From CAVQBJ01 sp963710725 (lineage in GTDB: Bacteria; Actinomycetota; Thermoleophilia; Solirubrobacterales; Solirubrobacteraceae): a stretch of 64,000 bases of DNA. This document shows, one piece after another, positions 56,874 to 64,000 of this stretch. Position 1 is the stretch's first letter; every line of letters begins with the position of its first letter. The DNA lies in the NCBI GenBank assembly GCA_963710725.1, contig CAVQBJ010000008.1, positions 1 through 64,000 of the forward strand. Direction: 5' to 3'. Below the pieces are notes generated by a model. It was not told where the DNA came from. It did not search any database and saw only the letters and a list, made by a program, of their open reading frames with translations. A program made the position numbers and the translations under genes.

Positions 56874-58484
56874 GACTCGACGAGCTCCTCGATCGCCGCG
56901 AGCTGCTCGGCGACCGCGACGGTGGCACCCGTGCGCACGCTCCCTGGCGCGTCGACGAGCACGAACGGCACATCCTCCCCCGTGCGCTTCTTGTCCGACG
57001 CGGTGGCGGCGAGCACGGCCGCGGGAACGACGATCGCGCAGCCGCGTCGGCAGGCCGTGCGCCCGCAGGAGCTCGGCCACCTCATCGCGCAGCGCGCCCT
57101 GGCCGGAGAGGCGCAGCGCCGCGAGCAGACCGAGGCCGACGGCCTCCCCGTGGCGCAGCCGCGCGAAGCCGGTGACCGTCTCGATCGCGTGACCGATCGT
57201 GTGCCCGAGGTTGAGCATCTGGCGCGCTCCCGCGTCGCGCTCGTCGGCCGCGACCACGGCGAGCTTCGTCCGCGCGCAGGCGACGATCATGGCCTCGTCG
57301 ATCGGGTCGTCGGCCGCGACGCGCCGCCAGAGCTCGCCGCCGGCGATGAGCGCGGTCTTGACGACCTCGGCGTACCCGGCCGAGCGTTCGGCGTCGGGCA
57401 GCGTGTCGAGGGTCGCGGGGTCGACCATCACGCCCGCGGGCTGGTGGTAGGCCCCGACGTAGTTCTTGCCGCCCGGGATGTCGACCCCCGTCTTTCCGCC
57501 GTAGGCCGAGTCGACCTGCGCGACGAGGGTCGTCGGGACCTGCACGACCGCGATGCCGCGCTGATAGGTCGCGGCGCAGAAGCCGGCGAGATCCCCGACC
57601 ACCCCCCCGCCGAGCGCGATGACATGATCGGCGCGCGTCATGGGCTCGGCGACGAGGGCGGACCACACGCGCTCGGCACTGGACAGCGACTTGTGTGCCT
57701 CGCCGGGCGCGATCGCCACGGTGCCCGCCGCCCAGGCGAAGCGGCCCCCGTAGTGGGCCGCGACGCTCTCGTCGGTCACGCAGAACCCGCGCGAGCGGCG
57801 ACGGTCGAGCGGCCACAGCGCCTCGTCGAGCAGGCCCCGCGCGATGAACACCGGATAGTCGCCGGAGGCGGCGCTCGCCCACAGCATCCGGACCGGTCGC
57901 TCCGCCGCGGCGACCGACGCGAGGTGCGGCAGGGCGCGCCGCAGGGCGTCGCCCGTCTTGCCCGGGACGATCGCGTCGGCGAGCCGCTCGTACAGCGGGG
58001 TGCGCTCTTGCCACAGCCGCTCGAACGTCGACCGATCGCGGGCCAGCGGGCGCGTCACGCTGCCGCGCGTCGCCCGGATCCAGGCCGTGTCGAGGTCGAC
58101 CTCGAGGAGCACGGTCACGTGATCGCGCAGGGCCGCCTGCACGCGCTCGGAGAGGACGCTCCCGCCGCCGAGCGCAATCGCCGTCCCGGGACCGGCACCG
58201 GCGAGCACGTCGAGCACCAGCTGCTCCTCGCGCGCCCGAAAGGACGCCTCGCCGGAGCGCTCGAACTCCTCGGCGACCGAATGACCCAGGCGCTGCTCGA
58301 GCAGGCGATCGGTGTCGAGCGTCTGGCCACCGAGCGTGCTCGCGGCCTCGCGCGCCGACGTCGACTTGCCGGCGCCCATGAAGCCGATGAACACGAGCGC
58401 GCGACCGCTCGACGCGCGCGCGTCGGCCCGGTGCGCCACGCCGGGCCCGGTTGCCCCGGGGCCGGGTCGGCTCAGCTCGTCCAC
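56870..58484 (-). pseudogene. aroKB: Fused shikimate kinase / 3-dehydroquinate synthase (aroKB), frameshifted
   Basis: One frame from GTG 58484 encodes shikimate kinase (Walker A GFMGAGKST, residues 34-42; IALGGGSVL; RPLARDR) joined without a stop to 3-dehydroquinate synthase (ALGGGVVGDLAGFCAATYQRG, VPTTLVAQVDSAYGGKTGVD, LGHTIGHAIE). After 'AHGLPTRL' near 57045 the family sequence continues in another frame (AIVVPAAVLAATASDKKRTG, then VPFVLVDAPG) to the stop at 56870. The total, 1615 bp, is one base over a multiple of three. The pathway is essential, so assembly error is at least as likely as mutation. AroKB fusions are known, for example in Thermotoga. Confidence 0.88.
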
Positions 58485-59638
58485 CCGATCCGCGCGCGAT
58501 ACGCGTCCACGGCCGCCCGAACGTCGTCGATGTGATCGCCGCCGAACTTCTGCCGGTAGGCGTCGGCGAGCACGAAGGCCACCATCGACTCGCCGACGAC
58601 GCCGGCGGCGGGCACCGTGCAGGAGTCGGTCCGCTCGCGCAGCGCCTCGGCGGGCTCGAGCGTGGCGATGTCCACGGAGCGCAGGGGCTTGGTGAGCGTC
58701 GGCAGCGGCTTCATCGCCGCGGTCGCGATGAGCGGATCACCGGTCGTCATGCCCCCCTCCAGGCCCCCGGCGTGGTTGGTCACGCGATAGAAGCCGCGCT
58801 CGGCGCTGTGAAAGATCTCGTCATGGGCCTCCGAGCCGGGCTTGGCGGCGAGCTCGAACCCCTCTCCCAGGCCAACGCCCTTGATCGCCTGGATCGAGCA
58901 CAGCGCCCCCGCGAGCCGGCCGTCGAGCCGCTCTTCCCACGAGACGTGCGAGCCGAGCCCGGGCACCAGTCCGAACACGCGCACCTCGAAGACGCCCCCG
59001 AGCGACTCGTTGGCCTTGCGCTGGACGTTGATGTGCTCGACCATCGCTCGCGTCGCCTCGGGGTCGAGGCAGCGGACCGGCGAGTCGTCGACGTCGGAGA
59101 AGCGGGCCAGCTCGAGCGGCTCGTCGTAGCGAGGCGCGTGCACGGTGCCGATCTGCGTGACGTGCGAGACGACCTCGACGCCGAACTCGCGCAGGAACGC
59201 GCGAGCGATCGCGCCCCCGGCGACGCGCGCCGCCGTCTCGCGAGCGCTCGCGCGTTCGAGGACGTTCCGGACGTCGGTGAACTTGAACTTCTGGGTGCCG
59301 ACGAGGTCGGCGTGCCCCGGCCGCGGGAGGTGGACCTCGGCGATCTCCGCGTCCACCGGCCACGGGTTCATCCGCTCCTCCCAATTGGCGTAATCGCGGT
59401 TGGCGACCTGCAGCGCGATGGGGCCGCCGAGCGTGCGTCCATGGCGCACGCCGGCGGTGACCTCGGCACGATCGCTCTCGATCTTCATGCGCCCGCCGCG
59501 GCCATGGCCGAGCTGGCGCCTCGCCATGTCATGGTTGAGCTCCTGCTCACTGAGCGGCAGGCCGGCCGGCATGCCTTCCACGATGCAGGTGAGGCCGGGA
59601 CCGTGGGATTCACCGGCGGTGACGAGTCGGAGCGACAT
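58472..59638 (-). CDS. aroC: Chorismate synthase
   Basis: 388 residues. FMN-dependent enzyme that forms chorismate from EPSP. Signatures present: LRLVTAGESHGPGL at the N-terminus, RRQLGHGRGGRMKIE, and GGLEGGMTTGDPLI. It overlaps the aroKB start by 13 bp. With aroKB and aroQ it forms a shikimate-pathway operon. The 180-bp gap upstream (to 59817) separates it from the pil genes. Confidence 0.97.
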   Translation of the reverse strand: MSLRLVTAGESHGPGLTCIVEGMPAGLPLSEQELNHDMARRQLGHGRGGRMKIESDRAEVTAGVRHGRTLGGPIALQVANRDYANWEERMNPWPVDAEIAEVHLPRPGHADLVGTQKFKFTDVRNVLERASARETAARVAGGAIARAFLREFGVEVVSHVTQIGTVHAPRYDEPLELARFSDVDDSPVRCLDPEATRAMVEHINVQRKANESLGGVFEVRVFGLVPGLGSHVSWEERLDGRLAGALCSIQAIKGVGLGEGFELAAKPGSEAHDEIFHSAERGFYRVTNHAGGLEGGMTTGDPLIATAAMKPLPTLTKPLRSVDIATLEPAEALRERTDSCTVPAAGVVGESMVAFVLADAYRQKFGGDHIDDVRAAVDAYRARIGWTS

Positions 59639-59817
59639 CGCGCCCTAGCTTATTGACGCGAACGGGCACGCCCGGCGCGGAGTCAAGCTACCACCGCCTC
59701 ACGCGCTCGGAACCGGCCTGTCGGCGTACCAGTCCGTTGCGCGCGAGGACGGCAGTCCCAGCCGCCCGGCCTCTCAGCGGGGCGGATGAGCTGACTCGAG
59801 GGGATCGACGGCTCGCA

Positions 59818-60909
59818 TCAGCGGCTCGCCGACGGCGGCTGCGCGTGGGCGAGCACCCCTCGAAGGACATTGAAGTTGGCCACCTGCGAGGTCGTCAGCG
59901 GCACCGGCACCGCGATACGCCGGCTCGAGGCGCCACTCGCGGGCGTCGAGACGACGTAACGCCGCCCGTTCTGGAGCGAGGTGGTCGAGGCGGCGATGTT
60001 TCCGTTCACGCTCACCACGGCGAGCTCGTACGTGAGCGTTCCGAGCGACGACTGGACCTGGAACGTTTCGACGTCACCGGGGCTCATGTCGATCGTCGGG
60101 CAGTTGGTCGGCGAGGGCACGCAGGTTCCCGAGCCGCTGAAGACAGGCTCCTGCTGGACCGCGAAGCGCAGCGACGTGCCCCCGGAGATGCCCACCAGCT
60201 CGAGGATCGGGCCATTGGACGGCAGCAGCGTGTTGGTCTTCGGCTGCGCGTAGTCCTGCAGATCGCTGAGCGGCACCGATGCCCCGGTCGGGCCGGTCGG
60301 ACCGGTCGTGCCCGTCGAGGGGCTCGTCGTGGGCACGAGCCCGAAGCGGAACTCGGCGTTGAGGGTCTGCGACTTCGGCGTGCTCGGAGGCGTCGAAGTG
60401 CTGGGAGGCGTCGAGCTGCTCGGAGGCGGCGAGCTACTCGGAGGGGGTGTCGGCACGCTCGGCGTCGGCACGCTCGTCCCGCCCGAACCGCCGCTGCCCG
60501 AGCCGGAGCCGCCGGTCCCCGATCCTGAGCCTCCGCTGCCCGAGGTCGAGCCGCCGGCGGTCGACGGTGCGCCCGTCGCCCCGGTCGGGCCGGTGTTGCC
60601 GCCCGGCAGCACCAACGGCGCGAACGGGTCGTGCGCGCCGCTCTGGCGCTGGAAGGCGGTGCCGTTCGCCGTCTCGGCGATCGCCGCGGTGGTGTTGGGC
60701 GGCAGCACCGAGAGCGGCGGGCCCTCGGCGGCCAGGCCAGCCGTCGCGGCGGGCGGCGGCGTGCTGGCGGTCGGGCTCGCGGTCGATCCTCCCCCGAAGT
60801 GGACGACGGCGAAGACCAGGCCGACGGCGAGCAACACGAGGATCGGCCACAAGCGCCGCTCGATGAGGTCGGCCCGGAGGGCGCCGAGGAACTTCTGAAC
60901 CTCGTTCAT
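59818..60909 (-). CDS. Pilus assembly protein, PilP-position, low-complexity linker
   Basis: 363 residues from ATG 60909, overlapping the pilO stop. A short cytoplasmic N-terminus, one transmembrane helix (LWPILVLLAVGLVFAVVHF), then a long Gly/Ser/Thr/Pro linker (residues about 110-190) and a C-terminal strand-rich domain (SLRFAVQQEPVFSGSG..., with two Cys). Its place as fourth gene of pilMNOP suggests the role of PilP, though it is not lipoprotein-like. It may link the inner-membrane platform to the thick wall (inference). Confidence 0.7.
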   Translation of the reverse strand: MNEVQKFLGALRADLIERRLWPILVLLAVGLVFAVVHFGGGSTASPTASTPPPAATAGLAAEGPPLSVLPPNTTAAIAETANGTAFQRQSGAHDPFAPLVLPGGNTGPTGATGAPSTAGGSTSGSGGSGSGTGGSGSGSGGSGGTSVPTPSVPTPPPSSSPPPSSSTPPSTSTPPSTPKSQTLNAEFRFGLVPTTSPSTGTTGPTGPTGASVPLSDLQDYAQPKTNTLLPSNGPILELVGISGGTSLRFAVQQEPVFSGSGTCVPSPTNCPTIDMSPGDVETFQVQSSLGTLTYELAVVSVNGNIAASTTSLQNGRRYVVSTPASGASSRRIAVPVPLTTSQVANFNVLRGVLAHAQPPSASR

Positions 60910-61634
60910 GACCCGGGCTGGATGACGGCGGGCGCGCCGGTTGACGAGGATCCGGCGGCCGATGACGACCCCGAGGAACCGGAGCTGCTCGTGCTGCCCG
61001 TGGTGGCGGCCGCGGGCAGGACGTAGGCGTCGGCGTTGATGGTGCCTCGCAACACTCCGCCGGCGACCGCGCTCGAGGTCGACGAGCCTGACTGAGCGGC
61101 CGGGGCGAGGCTTGCGCCATCGATCGTGAGCAGACGCCCGGTCACGATGAGCGTGCCCTGCTTCGTCTGCACCGCGAACGAGTTGAGTCGACCGAGCAGG
61201 TGGTAGAGGTCGAAGAACGTGCCGGTGAACTGGAACGTGAACGGCAGCGCGGTGAACGTGGTCGGCGTGCCGGCGCTCGGCGCTGAACCGCTGCCCCCGC
61301 CGCTCGATCCCACGGAGATCGAGTCGAAGCTGACGTTCCTGACGCTCGATGCCGCGTCGAGCTCGTAGATGAGCGAGGGAACCTCGGGGTTCGCCGGGAC
61401 GGCCTTGCCGACGTTCACGAGCGCGACGTACGCGCTTGCGTACTTGGCCTTGCTCGTCTCCGCGGTCGCCAGCTGCGACTGGGCGGTCTGGAGCGTCTGT
61501 TGGGCCTGCGTCACCTGCGCCGCCACCGCCGCGGCGGCCTTGCGCTCCGGCGACACCCAGAACATCCAGGTCGCGACGAGCACGGCCAGCACGACGCCGG
61601 CGATGAGGAGGAGTCGGTCGCGTACCTTCATCAC
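60906..61634 (-). CDS. pilO: Type IV pilus assembly protein PilO-like
   Basis: 242 residues. An N-terminal helix (LLLIAGVVLAVLVATWMFWV) is followed by a coiled coil (AAQVTQAQQTLQTAQSQLA) and a ferredoxin-like domain containing 'LPFTFQFTGTFFDLYHLLGR', the PilO hallmark. A Ser/Gly-rich tail ends the protein. It pairs with PilN in the inner-membrane alignment subcomplex. Overlaps both neighbours by 4 bp. Confidence 0.87.
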   Translation of the reverse strand: MMKVRDRLLLIAGVVLAVLVATWMFWVSPERKAAAAVAAQVTQAQQTLQTAQSQLATAETSKAKYASAYVALVNVGKAVPANPEVPSLIYELDAASSVRNVSFDSISVGSSGGGSGSAPSAGTPTTFTALPFTFQFTGTFFDLYHLLGRLNSFAVQTKQGTLIVTGRLLTIDGASLAPAAQSGSSTSSAVAGGVLRGTINADAYVLPAAATTGSTSSSGSSGSSSAAGSSSTGAPAVIQPGS

Positions 61635-62488
61635 TTCGCTCCAGGGGTCGCGGTGGCGGAGCCGGCGGCGGCGGTCGAGGCAGCGGAGGCCGCCGGGCTG
61701 GCCGCGCTCGCCGCGGTGGAGCTCGTCGTCGCCGGCGAGGCGGGCGGGGCGGTCGTCGTCGCGTCGGCCTGCGTGCCGACGCCCGGCGTCGGCGCCGCAC
61801 CGGTCGCCGCGGTGGCGGACACGGTCGGCAGCGCCGTGAACGTCACGGTCACCGAGAAGGTGTACGGACAGGCGCCGACGCCGGCGCTGGCGCCGCCCGA
61901 GGAGGCGCCGCCGGCGGTCGAGGACGAGAGGCTGACGTTCGTGACGCCGTCCATGAGGGCGAGGCGCTGGAGCGTCTCGGCGACCTCGGACTGGGTCGTC
62001 GTGCAGCCGACGATGGAGATCGTCGGCACGGTTCCGGCGGGCGTCGCCGAGGTCGCGGCTGAGCTACTGCCTGAGGGCGGCGACGAGGAGCCGCTCGATC
62101 CGGCCGCGCCGGAAACGGTGCCGTTCACCGAGGTGAGCGAGACGTCGAAGGGAAGGACTCGACCGAGCTCGTGGAAGGCATGCGCCCAGTCGAAGCGGTC
62201 CTGTGCGAGCTGCTCGACGTCGGACACGCGCTCGTTGCTCATCGAGACGAACGTGTTATAGGAGGCCAGCGACGAGGCCTCGCCCTGGGCCTGCTGGGCC
62301 TGCTGGGTGAGCTGGGCGACCTGCGCGTTGTTCGTCGCCATGTCGTGCTTGGCCATCAGGTACATGACGCTCATGGCGACGAGCCCAAGGGCGAGGGCGA
62401 CGAGCCCGTACGCGGCGCCACCGGAGCGCCCGTAGGCGCCACCGGCGCCGGGCCGTTGCTCAGAGGGGATGAGGTTGACGGCCCTCAC
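61631..62488 (-). CDS. pilN: Type IV pilus assembly protein PilN-like
   Basis: 285 residues. It begins with the PilN motif MRAVNLIPSEQR, which binds PilM; then one transmembrane helix (AAYGLVALALGLVAMSVMYL), a Gln/Ala-rich coiled coil and a domain with 'RFDWAHAFHELGRVLPFDVS'. The periplasmic part is interrupted by Ser/Gly/Ala linkers and the last 70 residues are Ala/Thr/Ser/Pro only. GTG/ATG overlaps tie it to pilM and pilO. Confidence 0.9.
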   Translation of the reverse strand: MRAVNLIPSEQRPGAGGAYGRSGGAAYGLVALALGLVAMSVMYLMAKHDMATNNAQVAQLTQQAQQAQGEASSLASYNTFVSMSNERVSDVEQLAQDRFDWAHAFHELGRVLPFDVSLTSVNGTVSGAAGSSGSSSPPSGSSSAATSATPAGTVPTISIVGCTTTQSEVAETLQRLALMDGVTNVSLSSSTAGGASSGGASAGVGACPYTFSVTVTFTALPTVSATAATGAAPTPGVGTQADATTTAPPASPATTSSTAASAASPAASAASTAAAGSATATPGAK

Positions 62489-64000
62489 GGAGCGACCTCC
62501 TCGATCGCCAAGCCGGCCGCAACCGCGAGCCGAGAGCTCGTCACGGCACCGCTCATCGCGCCCGGATCGGCGTGCACCTCACCGCGGTAGACGGGAAGCC
62601 CGAGCTCGCGCTCGAGCGCCTCGGCGAAGCCCGGGACGTCGAGCACCGGGCCGCTCAGCACGATCCCCTGGACCGGCTCGCCGCCACCCTGCACGCGCTG
62701 GAAATCGAGCGAGTTGCGCACCTCGCCGGCGATCTCGCGAACCCCGTCGGACAAGACAGAGTGGACGTCGTCGTCCTGGTCGGGCTCCCATGAGCGCGTC
62801 GGCGTGGTCGCAGCGGCCAGCGGAGGCGGCGGCGGCAGTGGCGCCAGCGGCGCCGCTTCCTCCAGGACGTAGTCGTCGGTGAACGGGGCCGGCTCCTCGT
62901 AGTCCTCGTACGCGGGCTGCTCTCGCGTCACGGCCTCGTGGGGGTCGTCCTCGGCCGGAGCGGCATACACGCCGCCCGTGGCGTAATCGTCGTCGGCGGG
63001 CACGTCGTGGAGCGCGGGGTCGCCGGCGAAGGCCGCCGAGGGGTCGGCTCCGGGATCGGCGGGCTCATCACCCGCGTCCTCGCCGGCGGCGAACGTATGG
63101 AACCGGACCTCGTCGTCGCCGGCGTGCGGATCGTCGTCGGCGGCGGTCGCCTCGGCGTCGCCGCCGTGGCTCGCCGCGTACGGGTCGTCGGCGTGCCCGT
63201 GGGCATCGGTGGGGTCGGCGTAACCGGCCTCGTCGGCCGCGTAGGGGCCACCCGCGGTCGGATGACCTTCCTCGCCGGCGGCGTACGGATCAGCCTCCGC
63301 CGGATAGCCCTCCTCGCCGGCCGCATACGGGTCACCGGCCGCCGGATAGCCCTCCGCGCCGGCCGCGTACGGATCAGCCTCCGCCGAATGCCCCTCCGCG
63401 CCGGCCGCATACGGATCGGCCTCCGCCGGATAGCCCTCCTCGCCGGCCGCATACGGATCGGCCTCCGCCGAATGCCCCTCCGCGCCGGCCGCATACGGAT
63501 CGGCCTCCGCCGGATAGCCCTCCGCGCCGGCCGCATACGGATCAGCCTCCGCCGAATGCCCCTCCGCGCCGGCCGCATACCGATCGGCCTCCGCCGGATA
63601 GCCCCTCCGCGCCGGCCGCATACCGATCGGCCTCCGCCGAATGCCCCTCCGCGCCGGCCGCATACGGATCGGCCTCCGCCGGATAGCCCTCCGCGCCGGC
63701 CGCATACGGATCGGCCTCCGCCGAATACGTCTCCTCGGCCGGGTAGGCGTCACTCGCGGGCGGATAGGCCTCCTCGCCGGCGACGTGGCCCTCGGGCCCT
63801 GCGGCGTAGGGGTCGTGGGTCTCGTGAGACGGCGCCGCGTCGCCGTCGACGTATTCGGACTCGTAGGCCCCAGCCGCCTCGTCGTAGGCGGCGGCCTCGG
63901 CCGGGTACTCGTACTCCTCGTGCCCCCCTGGCTGGGGCGGGTACTCGTAGGCCTCGTGAGCCTCCGGCGGAGGCGCATACTCGTACGCCTCTTGGCCAGT
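62485..64000 (-). pseudogene. pilM: PilM-like pilus assembly protein, C-terminal part with repeat array and frameshift; runs off right edge
   Basis: The last 90 residues are the PilM actin-like fold (GEVRNSLDFQRVQG, GIVLSGPVLDVPGFAEAL, GLPVYRGEVH, AVAAGLAIEE). Upstream lies about 400 codons of acidic, Tyr/Ala/Glu/Pro-rich repeats built on PYAAGAEG(Y/H)(P/S)AEAD. The frame entering from base 64000 (EAYEYAPPPEAHEAYEY...) is interrupted at 63602-63605, where a C4 replaces the C3 of sister units; below this point the frame is open again to the stop at 62485. The N-terminal ATPase half is outside the window. Either a real off-state of a slippery repeat or an assembly error. Confidence 0.8.
63262..63735 (-). 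repeat. 42-bp tandem repeat array in pilM (about 11 units)
   Basis: A 42-bp unit, coding for 14 residues, recurs with anchors near 63281, 63323, 63365 and so on to about 63700; one unit is 43 bp. Two alternating versions encode GYP and GHS cores. Units are 85-100% alike by eye. The extra base sits in the unit at 63602. Confidence 0.85.

Noticed and set aside
63262..63735. Tandem array considered as a CRISPR
   Set aside because: The 42-bp units are contiguous without unique spacers and translate as a protein repeat in the pilM frame.

Overview
The window is very GC-rich bacterial DNA. Gene content and order point to an actinobacterium, most likely a deep-branching Thermoleophilia/Solirubrobacterales-type organism (inferred from gene content, not from a marker search). 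The reasons are an F420-type LLM oxidoreductase, a SteA homologue, a BldC-like HTH protein, a large ATP-binding LuxR (LAL) regulator, the tlyA-nadK-recN-steA-pyrG-NUDIX-xerD order known from M. tuberculosis Rv1694-Rv1701, the aroC-K-B-Q-pepQ-efp-nusB order, and a pilMNOP operon beside aroC. Most housekeeping genes lie on the minus strand in tightly coupled operons with 4-bp ATGA/GTGA overlaps.

Layout. 0-9.4 kb is accessory DNA left of a tRNA-Met gene. Three copies of the tRNA 3' half (1193, 3168, 9402) mark two nested former integration sites. Cargo includes a DUF6883/DUF4926 pair, a membrane protein, two paralogous alpha/beta hydrolases (one without its catalytic triad) and a LAL regulator. 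9.8-13 kb holds an SDR, an LLM oxidoreductase, a glycosyltransferase and tRNA-Asn. 13-24.6 kb is core: HNH protein, dnaG, dgt, ppdK, recO, glutaredoxin, mutM, deoB, xerD, NUDIX. 24.6-38.4 kb is the conserved tlyA-to-NUDIX block, interrupted at 32.5-36.7 kb by a decayed two-component system, a frameshifted HD-GYP gene and a BldC-like gene. 38.5-42.4 kb has a propeller-like anchored protein and an unusual FtsH-like protease.

42580-45298 is a complete IS1595/ISXO2-type transposon with 25-bp inverted ends and an 8-bp target duplication. It sits in a CRP-like palindrome, and its ends regenerate that palindrome on both sides. Its three passengers include two proteins with RX4H motifs reminiscent of HEPN RNases. 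45.8-50 kb is dxs-ispA-xseB-nusB-efp. 50-55.3 kb is a second interruption of a conserved block (serine recombinase stub, multi-spanning membrane protein, HD-GYP protein, TSUP transporter). 55.3-59.6 kb is pepQ-aroQ-aroKB-aroC, with aroKB fused and frameshifted. 59.8-64 kb is pilP-O-N-M; pilM carries a 42-bp tandem repeat array with a one-base frameshift and runs off the right edge.

Several genes carry single-base frameshifts (response regulator, HD-GYP, aroKB, pilM). Because aroKB should be needed, assembly error must be excluded before reading each as biological decay. The histidine kinase, with several shifts within 1.1 kb, looks truly degraded.
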